Source: Arenibacter algicola (GTDB lineage Bacteria; Bacteroidota; Bacteroidia; Flavobacteriales; Flavobacteriaceae). From it: a stretch of 64,000 bases of DNA. Location of the stretch: the NCBI RefSeq assembly GCF_000733925.1, contig NZ_JPOO01000001.1:1302001-1366000 (forward strand), written 5' to 3'. A model generated the notes under the pieces. That model was not told where the DNA came from. It was given only the letters and a program-made list of their open reading frames with translations, and made no database searches. Made by a program: the position numbers and the translations under genes. This document shows positions 51,066 through 59,106 of this stretch, in pieces (position 1 is the stretch's first letter; the number at the start of each line of letters is the position of its first letter).

Positions 51066-53516
51066 ATGGCTAAAACAAAAAACATACAATTTGACACAAT
51101 GTCATTGCACGGGATAGACGAGGATGCGGAGTTAATACCCTTGATGACACCTGAAGATGAGGAGGAAATCAACAATGAAAAGTTACCCGAAACCTTGCCC
51201 ATATTGCCTTTGCGCAATACTGTGTTGTTTCCAGGGGTAGTTATTCCGATTACAGCAGGAAGGGATAAATCCATTAAATTGATAAAGGATGCCAATAACG
51301 GATCAAAGGTTATTGGTGTGGTAGCCCAAAAGGATGAGGAAACAGAAAATCCAGGTGTAAAGGATATCAACACTTTGGGAACTGTAGCAAGAATCTTGAG
51401 GGTGCTGCAAATGCCCGATGGAAACACTACTGTGATCATACAGGGAAAAAAACGATTTGAAGTGGCCGAAGTGCTTACCGAAAAGCCGTACATCACTGCT
51501 ACGGTGAGGGAGACAACAGAGGTTAGACCGACACGTGATGACAAGGAATTTAGGGCAATCATAGACACTATAAAAGAACTGTCATTGCAGATTATTAGGG
51601 ACAATCCCAATATTCCCAGTGAGGCTTCTTTTGCCATTAAGAATATACAGAGCGATTCATTTTTGATAAATTTTGTCTCCTCCAATCTTAACTTGAGTGT
51701 AAAGGACAAGCAGGATTTATTGGAAATTGGCAGTTTGCAGGATCGTGCACTGGCCACTCTAAAATATATGAACATTGAACTTCAGAAGCTGGAACTTAAA
51801 AATGATATTCAGTCCAAAGTGAGAAGTGATATGGATCAGCAACAACGGGAGTATTATCTGCATCAGCAAATGAAAACCATCCAAGAGGAATTGGGTGGAC
51901 TTTCTTATGAGGAGGAAGTTGATGAGATGCGCAAGAAGGCCAAAAAGAAGAAGTGGAACAAAGCTGTTGCCGAACATTTTGAAAAGGAATTGGCAAAAAT
52001 GCAACGGATGAACCCACAGGTGGCGGAGTATTCCATTCAACGCAATTATTTGGATCTGTTTTTGGATCTTCCCTGGAACGAATTTTCCAAGGATAAGTTC
52101 GATTTAAAAAGGGCCCAGAAAATATTGGATAGGGATCATTATGGTCTGGAAGATGTAAAAAGAAGGATTATTGAATATTTGGCGGTGCTAAAATTGAGGA
52201 ATGATATGAAATCGCCTATCCTATGCCTATTTGGACCTCCGGGAGTTGGTAAAACCTCCTTGGGCAAATCTGTAGCCGAGGCTTTGGGAAGGGAATATGT
52301 GCGAATTTCACTTGGTGGCCTTAGGGACGAGGCCGAGATTCGTGGGCACCGTAAAACCTATATAGGGGCCATGCCCGGCAGAATTATTCAAAGTTTAAAA
52401 AAGGCCGGTAAATCGAACCCTGTTTTTATTTTGGACGAAATAGATAAACTGTCCAATAGCCATCAAGGTGATCCTTCCTCGGCTATGTTGGAGGTTTTGG
52501 ATCCGGAACAGAACAATGAGTTTCATGATAACTTTTTGGAAATGGGCTACGATCTGTCCAAAGTAATGTTCATTGCCACGGCCAATAGCCTATCGGAAAT
52601 ACAGCCGGCCCTTAGGGATAGAATGGAAATTATACACGTAACCGGCTATACCATAGAGGAAAAGGTGGAAATTGCAAAGAGGCATTTATTGCCAAAGCAG
52701 TTAAAGGAGCATGGTTTAAGTGTAAATCATTTGAAAATTGGCAAGCCTCAATTGGAAAAGATTGTTGAGGGCTATACCAGGGAGTCCGGGGTTAGGTCTT
52801 TGGAAAAACAAATAGCCAAAATGGTGAGGCATGCTGCAAAATCTATTGCAATGGAGGAGGAATACAACCAAAAGGTTTCCTTTGAAGATGTTGAGAAGGT
52901 TTTGGGACCTGCGCGAATGGAAAGGGATAAATACGAGAATAATGATGTTGCCGGAGTTGTTACAGGCTTGGCCTGGACCAGTGTTGGCGGGGATATTTTG
53001 TTTATTGAGTCCATTTTGTCCAAGGGAAAAGGGAATCTCACCATTACCGGTAACTTGGGTACGGTTATGAAAGAGTCTGCAACGATAGCCATGGAGTATA
53101 TTAAATCCAATTCGGATAGGTATGGTATAGATCCGGAAGTATTCGATAAATACAATGTGCATATTCACGTTCCGGAAGGGGCTACTCCAAAAGATGGTCC
53201 CAGTGCGGGGATTACCATGTTGACCTCCTTGGTGTCCTTGTTTACCCAGAAAAAGATAAAGAAGAGCCTGGCTATGACGGGAGAAATTACCCTTAGGGGC
53301 AAAGTACTTCCAGTAGGAGGGATAAAGGAGAAGATTTTGGCCGCAAAGCGGGCGAAGATTAAGGAGATCATCCTTTGTGAGGATAACAGGAAGGATATTT
53401 TGGAGATCAAGGAGGATTATTTAAAGGGCCTTACTTTTCATTATGTGAACGACATGCAGGAGGTGATAGATATTGCTGTTACCGATGAGTCTGTTAAAAA
53501 TCCAAAGCAGCTTTAA
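51066..53516 (+). CDS. lon: ATP-dependent Lon protease
   Basis: An 816-residue LonA-type protease. It has an N-terminal substrate-binding domain (about 38-240), the AAA+ module with Walker A GPPGVGKTS (about 390-398) and Walker B VFILDEIDK (about 455-463), and the serine protease domain with the dyad Ser in PKDGPSAGITM and Lys in GGIKEKILAAKRA. It degrades damaged and regulatory proteins. Monocistronic, with terminator at 53543. Confidence 0.98.
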   Translation: MAKTKNIQFDTMSLHGIDEDAELIPLMTPEDEEEINNEKLPETLPILPLRNTVLFPGVVIPITAGRDKSIKLIKDANNGSKVIGVVAQKDEETENPGVKDINTLGTVARILRVLQMPDGNTTVIIQGKKRFEVAEVLTEKPYITATVRETTEVRPTRDDKEFRAIIDTIKELSLQIIRDNPNIPSEASFAIKNIQSDSFLINFVSSNLNLSVKDKQDLLEIGSLQDRALATLKYMNIELQKLELKNDIQSKVRSDMDQQQREYYLHQQMKTIQEELGGLSYEEEVDEMRKKAKKKKWNKAVAEHFEKELAKMQRMNPQVAEYSIQRNYLDLFLDLPWNEFSKDKFDLKRAQKILDRDHYGLEDVKRRIIEYLAVLKLRNDMKSPILCLFGPPGVGKTSLGKSVAEALGREYVRISLGGLRDEAEIRGHRKTYIGAMPGRIIQSLKKAGKSNPVFILDEIDKLSNSHQGDPSSAMLEVLDPEQNNEFHDNFLEMGYDLSKVMFIATANSLSEIQPALRDRMEIIHVTGYTIEEKVEIAKRHLLPKQLKEHGLSVNHLKIGKPQLEKIVEGYTRESGVRSLEKQIAKMVRHAAKSIAMEEEYNQKVSFEDVEKVLGPARMERDKYENNDVAGVVTGLAWTSVGGDILFIESILSKGKGNLTITGNLGTVMKESATIAMEYIKSNSDRYGIDPEVFDKYNVHIHVPEGATPKDGPSAGITMLTSLVSLFTQKKIKKSLAMTGEITLRGKVLPVGGIKEKILAAKRAKIKEIILCEDNRKDILEIKEDYLKGLTFHYVNDMQEVIDIAVTDESVKNPKQL

Positions 53517-53542
53517 AGAGGTTGTTAAAAAGGAATAAATAG

Positions 53543-53581
53543 AAAGCACCTGCCGGGAGATTGGTAGGTGCTTTTGTTTTT
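53543..53581 (+). terminator. terminator of lon
   Basis: AAAGCACCTGCC (53543-53554) pairs with GGTAGGTGCTTT (53563-53574) with one G-U pair, followed by a T-rich run. Confidence 0.87.
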
Positions 53582-53716
53582 AAAAGCTGGTATGTTCAGG
53601 TTATTAGGGTTTCAGGTGGCTCGGAATGTTGTCTGGGAGCCCAAATTTGGAAGCTTTCGCTTGTCAAAATGTTAAAATTTACGCTTGTTTATACGGGGCA
53701 ATTGAGCAATTCTTAC

Positions 53717-53724
53717 TATTTTTA
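53717..53724 (+). promoter_or_regulatory. candidate -7 box abutting cmk
   Basis: TATTTTTA, one base from TAnnTTTG, ends 5 nt before the cmk ATG. Confidence 0.35.
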
Positions 53725-53729
53725 GACCC

Positions 53730-54422
53730 ATGGGAAAGATTACTATTGCTATTGATGGATATTCATCTACGGGAAAAAGTACTATAGCCAAACAGTTGGC
53801 GAAGGCATTGGATTATGTTTACGTAGATACTGGGGCAATGTACAGGGCGGTAACACTTTTTGCTATGCGTGAAGGTTTTGTTGGGGGTGAAAAAGACGAT
53901 CTGGAAGGGTTGGTCAATGCCCTTCCCAAAGTGGATCTTAAATTTGTCTACAATAAATCCCTTGGGTTTTCAGAAATGTATTTGAATGGTGAAAATGTGG
54001 AGAAGGAAATTAGGACTCTGCCAGTTTCCCAACAGGTGAGTAAGATCGCCACCATAGAGAAAGTTAGGTTGAAATTGGTGGGGATGCAACAGGAAATGGG
54101 CAAAAAGAAAGGAGTTGTAATGGACGGTAGGGATATAGGTACAGTAGTCTTTCCCAATGCCGAATTTAAAATATTTATGACGGCTTCTCCAGAAACTAGG
54201 GCGTTTAGAAGATATAAGGAACTTTTGGACAAGGGGGAGAAGGTCTCGTATAAAGAAGTTTTGAAGAATGTCCAAACTAGGGATTATATTGATTCCCATC
54301 GAGAATTTTCACCCTTGAGAAAAGCGGATGATGCCATAGAATTTGATAATAGTGATATGGGTTTAAAGGAGCAATTGGAACGCATATATAATTTTGCTCT
54401 CCGTAAAATTGAAGGGAAATAG
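53730..54422 (+). CDS. cmk: cytidylate kinase
   Basis: A 230-residue P-loop kinase that phosphorylates CMP and dCMP. The P-loop GYSSTGKST lies at about residues 9-17; the CMP-binding DTGAMYRAV (about 35-43), VVMDGRDIGTVVFP (about 129-142) and the lid region with RxxxR-type arginines are standard. With pyrG and pyrB elsewhere in the window it serves pyrimidine nucleotide supply, though not in one operon. It is convergent with the LysM protein gene. Confidence 0.97.
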   Translation: MGKITIAIDGYSSTGKSTIAKQLAKALDYVYVDTGAMYRAVTLFAMREGFVGGEKDDLEGLVNALPKVDLKFVYNKSLGFSEMYLNGENVEKEIRTLPVSQQVSKIATIEKVRLKLVGMQQEMGKKKGVVMDGRDIGTVVFPNAEFKIFMTASPETRAFRRYKELLDKGEKVSYKEVLKNVQTRDYIDSHREFSPLRKADDAIEFDNSDMGLKEQLERIYNFALRKIEGK

Positions 54423-54453
54423 AAAAACCTTTTTTATTAATCCTCCAAAAATC

Positions 54454-54516
54454 AATTCGGGCGGAGTAGGGAAGTTAGTGGCCGTACTGGTACCAACTCC
54501 GGACTCCGCCCGAATT
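54454..54516. terminator. large hairpin between two convergent genes, likely bidirectional terminator
   Basis: AATTCGGGCGGAGT (54454-54467) and ACTCCGCCCGAATT (54503-54516) are perfect inverses enclosing 35 nt that can partly pair (AGTT..AACT). It lies 31 bp after cmk and 15 bp after the minus-strand LysM gene. T residues following the stem are few, so its use as a terminator is likely but not textbook. Confidence 0.65.
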
Positions 54517-54531
54517 TAATTTGTAATTCCC

Positions 54532-54909
54532 CTAGTTGGGGATAACCAAAACTTGGTCTGGATGGATAACATCCGGATTTTTTAGGATATTGGTGTTTGC
54601 CTCAAAGATTTTCTTGTATTTCATAGGATCGCCATAGTATTTTTTGGCAATCTTACTTAGGGATTCTCCGCTTTTTACGGTATGTCTGTGATAAACACTT
54701 TCATCGGCAACAGTAATATTGGCCTTGATATCCGAAGGATTTTCTCCACCCAATTCTTTTATTTTATCCCACAAAAGATTTTTCTCGTATTGCGTGGCGG
54801 CCTGCCCTTTTATTTTTAGAATACCTGCTTCCTCTTTTACATCGCCATCCTTTATTTTTAATTGCTCGCCAAGGTTTAGGACAGCTTGATATTTTGCTTT
54901 CACACTCAT
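54532..54909 (-). CDS. LysM domain protein, YgaU/KBP-like
   Basis: A 125-residue protein without a signal peptide: an N-terminal BON-like domain (about 1-65; LKIKGQAATQYEKNLLWDKI) followed by a LysM domain (about 75-125, HRHTVKSGESLSKIAKKYYG to VIHPDQVLVIPN). The layout is that of E. coli YgaU/Kbp, a cytoplasmic potassium-binding protein. Whether this homologue binds potassium is untested. It is monocistronic. Confidence 0.88.
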   Translation of the reverse strand: MSVKAKYQAVLNLGEQLKIKDGDVKEEAGILKIKGQAATQYEKNLLWDKIKELGGENPSDIKANITVADESVYHRHTVKSGESLSKIAKKYYGDPMKYKKIFEANTNILKNPDVIHPDQVLVIPN

Positions 54910-55022
54910 AATCGTATTTTTTTAACGGTTAATATTTATGTCTTCAAGATAGGGATTCTTGGCCTAGTTTTCATGGATTTTTAGAAAATAGTCAAGTAAT
55001 TGGCACTCATCTCATTTTTAGG

Positions 55023-55053
55023 TTTGTAAAACCATTTTTTAGTTGTATTTTTG
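55023..55053 (+). promoter_or_regulatory. consensus promoter of rpsA
   Basis: TTTG (55023-55026), a 19-nt spacer and TATTTTTG (55046-55053): the best match to the Bacteroidetes -33/-7 promoter in the window. It leaves a leader of about 115 nt before the rpsA ATG. Confidence 0.75.
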
Positions 55054-55172
55054 CACTCCTTTTTTAGCAAAGCATCGAGAGGAAAAAGGGACGAAAAGAA
55101 AATCAATATAACTTCTTCCGTGGTAATTGTTAGCTCTTGTAACCCCATGGAATACAAATTAATAATCAGCAA

Positions 55173-57014
55173 ATGGCTGAAGAAAAAACAACAGTTGAGG
55201 TAGAAGAAACTACTGAAGCTACACAAGAAACAAAAGTAGAAGCCCAAGCGCAGGATCCAAAGGAGTTTTTGGAAAATTTCGATTGGGACAAGTACGAGCA
55301 AGGAATAGAGCGAGTTGATGATTCCAAATTAAAGGAATTTGAAAGCTTGGTCGCTGAAAACTTTGTAGATACTGCAGACGAAGAAGTAGTACAGGGGACA
55401 GTAGTGTACCTTACAGAACGTGAGGCGATTATTGATATTAATGCCAAGTCTGAAGGTGTTATTTCACTGAACGAATTCCGATACAATCCTGACCTTAAGG
55501 TTGGAGATAAGGTAGAGGTGTTGATCGATATCCGTGAGGATAAAAGTGGACAGTTGGTACTTTCACACAGAAAGGCAAGAACTATCATGGCTTGGGATCG
55601 TGTAAATGCTGCCCATGACAAGGAAGAGATTGTTAGTGGTTTTGTAAAATGCAGAACCAAAGGTGGTATGATTGTCGATGTTTTTGGAATTGAGGCATTC
55701 TTGCCAGGTTCACAAATTGATGTTAAGCCAATCCGTGATTACGACCAGTATGTAAACAAAACTATGGAATTCAAAGTGGTTAAGATAAACCATGAATTCA
55801 AAAACGTAGTAGTTTCCCATAAGGCGTTGATCGAGGCTGATATCGAAGAACAGAAAAAAGAGATCATCGGTCAATTGGAAAAAGGACAGGTTCTTGAAGG
55901 TGTTGTTAAAAACATTACTTCTTACGGTGTCTTTATTGACCTTGGTGGTGTTGATGGATTGGTACATATTACTGATCTTTCTTGGAGCAGAATCAACCAT
56001 CCAAATGAAGTGGTGGAATTGGATCAGAAATTAAATGTTGTTATCCTTGACTTTGATGAGAACAAATCTAGAATCCAGTTAGGTCTTAAGCAATTGGAGA
56101 AACATCCTTGGGATGCTCTTAGCGAAGACATTAAAATTGGAGACAAGGTTAAAGGTAAAGTAGTGGTTATTGCCGACTACGGTGCATTTATCGAAGTTGC
56201 AGAGGGTGTTGAAGGATTGATCCACGTTTCTGAAATGTCTTGGTCTACACATTTACGTTCCGCTCAGGATTTCGTAAAAGTTGGTGACGAGGTAGAAGCT
56301 GTTGTATTGACCTTGGATAGGGAAGACCGTAAAATGTCTCTTGGAATTAAGCAATTAACTCCAGATCCATGGACTGATATCACTAGCAAATATCCTGTTG
56401 GATCTAAGCATAAAGGTATTGTTCGTAATTTCACCAATTTCGGTGTGTTTGTTGAATTGGAAGAAGGAATAGACGGGTTGATCTACATCTCCGATCTTTC
56501 TTGGACCAAGAAAATTAAGCATCCATCCGAGTTTGTAACCGTAGGTGATACTTTGGAAGTTGAGGTATTGGAATTGGATGTTGAAGGTCGTAAGTTAAGT
56601 TTAGGACACAAGCAGACTACTGAAAATCCTTGGGATAAGTACGAAACTGAATTTGCATTGGATACAGTTCACAAAGGAACTATCGCTGAAATAGTGGATA
56701 AAGGAGCGACTATAGAATTTAACGAGGATATCGTAGCCTTCGTACCATCACGTCATTTGGAAAAAGAAGATGGCAAGAAATTGGTAAAAGGTGAAGAGGC
56801 CGAGTTCAAGATCATTGAATTCAATAAAGAATTCAAAAGAGTTGTAGCTAGCCACACCGCTATCTTTAGAGAAGAGGAACAACGCAATGTAAAAGCTGCC
56901 GTTAAAAAAGCTGCAGCCTCGGCTGATGAAGCTAAACCTACTATAGGTGATGCCAACGAAGCATTGCAAGCGTTGAAAGATAAAATGGAAGCTAACGACA
57001 AGAAAAAGAAGTAA
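55173..57014 (+). CDS. rpsA: 30S ribosomal protein S1
   Basis: A 613-residue protein with an acidic N-terminal extension (about 1-40, rich in Glu and Thr) and six S1 RNA-binding repeats, clearest at about residues 240-310 (GVVKNITSYGVFIDLGGVDG), 325-395 (GKVVVIADYGAFIEVAEGVEG) and 412-480 (GIVRNFTNFGVFVELEEGIDG), followed by a lysine-rich tail. It helps mRNA bind to the ribosome, which is notable in a group with few Shine-Dalgarno sequences. It has its own strong promoter and a clear terminator. Confidence 0.97.
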   Translation: MAEEKTTVEVEETTEATQETKVEAQAQDPKEFLENFDWDKYEQGIERVDDSKLKEFESLVAENFVDTADEEVVQGTVVYLTEREAIIDINAKSEGVISLNEFRYNPDLKVGDKVEVLIDIREDKSGQLVLSHRKARTIMAWDRVNAAHDKEEIVSGFVKCRTKGGMIVDVFGIEAFLPGSQIDVKPIRDYDQYVNKTMEFKVVKINHEFKNVVVSHKALIEADIEEQKKEIIGQLEKGQVLEGVVKNITSYGVFIDLGGVDGLVHITDLSWSRINHPNEVVELDQKLNVVILDFDENKSRIQLGLKQLEKHPWDALSEDIKIGDKVKGKVVVIADYGAFIEVAEGVEGLIHVSEMSWSTHLRSAQDFVKVGDEVEAVVLTLDREDRKMSLGIKQLTPDPWTDITSKYPVGSKHKGIVRNFTNFGVFVELEEGIDGLIYISDLSWTKKIKHPSEFVTVGDTLEVEVLELDVEGRKLSLGHKQTTENPWDKYETEFALDTVHKGTIAEIVDKGATIEFNEDIVAFVPSRHLEKEDGKKLVKGEEAEFKIIEFNKEFKRVVASHTAIFREEEQRNVKAAVKKAAASADEAKPTIGDANEALQALKDKMEANDKKKK

Positions 57015-57038
57015 GCTTTTAGATTATTAATATAAAGG

Positions 57039-57065
57039 AGCCCTGGCATTTGTCAGGGCTTTTTT
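57039..57065 (+). terminator. terminator of rpsA
   Basis: AGCCCTG (57039-57045) pairs with CAGGGCT (57054-57060), with five T residues after it, 24 bp after the stop. Confidence 0.87.
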
Positions 57066-57093
57066 ATTGGGTCGAATTGGAAATTCGACCTTA

Positions 57094-57235
57094 ACAATGC
57101 GGCGATTTATTAATGTAAGAATGTGTTAATGTATCAATTTAGCGATGTATTAATTTGGAAATGAAGCAATGTAATAATGTAGCAATTTGGCAATGTGCTA
57201 ATTTGTAAATATATCAATGTAACAATACTCAATGT
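57094..57235. repeat. AT-rich low-complexity array (AATGTxxTAATTTG-like units)
   Basis: Degenerate short units such as CAATTTAGCGATGTATTAAT and GCAATGTAATAATGTAGCAA follow one another with no reading frame. The right part from 57160 is shared with the second copy at 58067, while 57094-57159 is present in the left copy only. Confidence 0.6.
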
Positions 57236-57540
57236 GCGCCCATACACACCCCTAGCCCCTCTCAAGAGGGGAATATGCTTTGAGCCTAGAGCCAGGAACT
57301 TTGAACCGGACCCCCTGCCAACTGCCACTGCCTGCTTCTGTAAAAGGTCTCGACTGCGCCCGCCTTACGTCCGGGCAGGCCTGTATACCGATAGGCAGGC
57401 CTGCCTAGCCGTCAGGCAGGCTCGACCGGTCAATGCTATATAGGCATGGACAATGGACAAACCTTGAACCTTGAACCTGTAACTTTGAACCGGACCCCCT
57501 GCCAACTGCCACTGCCTACTGAAGACTCTTCAATTTCAAT
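57160..57540. repeat. long direct repeat, copy A
   Basis: About 380 bp matching 58067-58454 at an offset of 907 bp. From 57160 to about 57450 the alignment has no gaps and, by eye, about nine mismatches in 290 bp; the rest has small insertions. Modules in order: AT-rich array; CCCCTCT-CA-AGAGGGG hairpin (about 57255-57270); CTGCCAACTGCCACTGCC run; three overlapping palindromes (57358-57421); TTGAACC/TTGAACT heptads; a second CTGCC run. No believable protein. Confidence 0.85.
57358..57421. repeat. cassette of three overlapping palindromes in copy A
   Basis: Three 22-23 bp imperfect palindromes with ends shared: 57358-57380, 57379-57400 (GCCTGTATA-CCGA-TAGGCAGGC) and 57399-57421 (GCCTGCCT-AGCCGTC-AGGCAGGC). 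Each starts with GCC and ends with CAGGC. GGTCTCGACTGCGC on the left and TCGACCGGTC on the right would join into one sequence if the cassette were removed, which suggests a nested insertion. Confidence 0.65.
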
Positions 57541-57619
57541 ACTTAATAATATGTGCACTATACCAAGCTAAACCTTGAAATAGACAGCCAAGTGAAAATA
57601 GGCTAATTGAATGATTTGA

Positions 57620-57976
57620 TTATTGGTCGGCCAACCGTATCTCGGTAATCTCGAAAAGATCGGCGCATTTATCCTCAGTGTCAAACGATTCATATAAGTA
57701 GCCGCTAAACACCACCCTAACACCGTCTACCTCGAATTCCTCCAATAGGTTACATGGATAAAACTGCCCTAAGGGACCACTTTGATTTTCTGAATCGGGG
57801 TCAAGGAGGAAAGAACCATCACCGCATTGTTGACCAAGCATGGTACCTGTAGCCTCTTTTATTATGTGTGTTATTCTTCTATTTCTACTTTCTTCCTGAT
57901 AACATCCAGGTATAGGTCCATCATCATTGGAACAGGAAACTGTCAGAAAAAACAAAATCAGTATAATTGCTTTCAC
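57620..57976 (-). CDS. small lipoprotein between two direct repeats
   Basis: A 118-residue protein with a lipoprotein signal (MKAIILILFFLTVSCSNDDG, Cys about 15). The mature part has several cysteines (GCYQEE, QQCGDG, FYPCNLL, DKCADLF) that could form disulphides in the periplasm or at the surface. I recognise no family. The gene is alone between the two long direct repeats (copy A ends 79 bp away; copy B begins 90 bp away) and its base composition is not obviously different from the neighbours. It may be a strain-variable cargo gene. Confidence 0.72.
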   Translation of the reverse strand: MKAIILILFFLTVSCSNDDGPIPGCYQEESRNRRITHIIKEATGTMLGQQCGDGSFLLDPDSENQSGPLGQFYPCNLLEEFEVDGVRVVFSGYLYESFDTEDKCADLFEITEIRLADQ

Positions 57977-58066
57977 TGTAATTGAATTTGTTTGAATGTA
58001 AGAAATTATTTGGACTTATTAAATTGATACTCAGAGGCTGGAATGATAACAACAGTGGGTTTTGTC

Positions 58067-58454
58067 AATGAAGCAATGTAATAATGTAGCAATTTGGCAA
58101 TGTGCTAATTTGTAAATATATCAATGTAACAATACTCAATGCGCGCCCATACACACCCCTGGCCCCTCTCAAGAGGGGAATATGCTTTGAACCTTGAGCC
58201 TGGAACTTTGAACCGGACCCCCTGCCAACTGCTACTGCCTGCTTTTGTAAAAGGTCTTGACTGCGCCCGCCTTACGTCCGGGCAGGCCTGTATACCGATA
58301 GGCAGGCCTGCCTAGCCGTCAGGTAGGCTCGACCGGTCAATGCTATATAGGCATGGACAAACCTTGAACCTTGAACTTTGAACTTTGAACTTTGAACTTT
58401 GAACCAGACCCCCTGCCAACTGCCACTTCCTACTGCCGACTCTTCAATCTCAAT
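58067..58454. repeat. long direct repeat, copy B
   Basis: The second copy of the repeat at 57160-57540, in the same orientation. The triple-palindrome cassette lies at 58265-58328. Copy B has a longer heptad run (TTGAACC/TTGAACT at about 58363-58404, roughly six units) than copy A and lacks the TGGACAA insertion of copy A. It ends about 75 bp before the pyrR promoter. The rest of 57977-58066 shows nothing. Confidence 0.85.
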
Positions 58455-58528
58455 CCCCAATACTATGCACTGAATACTAAGTCAAACTTTAAACCCCGAT
58501 ACAATCCATAATATTAAATAGAAATCCC

Positions 58529-58536
58529 TACTTTTG
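58529..58536 (+). promoter_or_regulatory. -7 box of pyrR
   Basis: TACTTTTG matches TAnnTTTG and ends 28 nt before the ATG at 58565. It includes the region of an alternative TTG start (58550) within the leader, which is rejected. Confidence 0.45.
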
Positions 58537-58564
58537 TAGTTCAAAAGCATTGGCCAAATCATCT

Positions 58565-59104
58565 ATGAGTCAAAAAGTATTACTTTCTTCCAAAGAAATA
58601 AATATTATCCTGCATCGCCTGGCTTGCCAATTATTAGAAAACCATCTCGATTTTAAAAATACGGTTCTTATAGGGATACAACCTAGGGGAATATTTTTGG
58701 CTTCCCGCCTTGCCAAGATTCTTAAAGAGGATTATGGGGTAAAGAAGATAGATTTAGGATTCTTGGACATAACATTCTATCGTGATGATTTTAGGAGAGG
58801 CGATAAGACCTTGGAAGCCAACAAGACCAAAATAGATTTTCTGGTAGAGGATAAGAAAGTAGTTTTTGTGGATGATGTACTTTATACCGGTAGAAGTATA
58901 AGGGCAGCTTTAACGGCTATACAGTCTTTTGGAAGACCGTTGGAAATAGAATTGTTAACATTGATCGATAGGCGTTTTAGTAGGCATTTGCCTATTCAGC
59001 CCAATTATAGGGGGCGGCAGGTAGATGCCATAAACGGAGAAAAAGTTAAGGTAATGTGGGAGGAAAATGATGGGGAGGATGTAATATATTTAGTAAAGAC
59101 ATAA
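58565..59104 (+). CDS. pyrR: PyrR-type regulator / uracil phosphoribosyltransferase
   Basis: A 179-residue type I phosphoribosyltransferase. The PRPP loop VVFVDDVLYTGRS lies at about residues 98-110, with LIGIQPRGIFLASRL near 37. PyrR both controls pyr operons by binding mRNA and makes UMP from uracil. It is the first gene of an apparent operon with pyrB (2 nt later). No clear attenuator-type leader (anti-terminator plus terminator) was seen in the short leader, so RNA-based control of this operon by PyrR is not supported here. Confidence 0.94.
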   Translation: MSQKVLLSSKEINIILHRLACQLLENHLDFKNTVLIGIQPRGIFLASRLAKILKEDYGVKKIDLGFLDITFYRDDFRRGDKTLEANKTKIDFLVEDKKVVFVDDVLYTGRSIRAALTAIQSFGRPLEIELLTLIDRRFSRHLPIQPNYRGRQVDAINGEKVKVMWEENDGEDVIYLVKT

Positions 59105-59106
59105 GC

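Noticed and set aside
55166..55660. 164-codon minus-strand frame over the start of rpsA
   Set aside because: Serine-rich shadow frame opposite a clear S1 coding region.
57195..57443. Open frame of 82 codons inside direct repeat copy A
   Set aside because: It runs through palindromes and low-complexity units, and its composition is that of repeated DNA; no start signal or homologous protein pattern.
58272..58460. Minus-strand open frame inside copy B
   Set aside because: Same reason: it translates repeat modules (heptads give SKFKVQ-like repeats).
57094..58460. CRISPR array
   Set aside because: There are no equal-length repeats with unique spacers at regular intervals, and no cas genes nearby; the units are a mosaic duplicated once.
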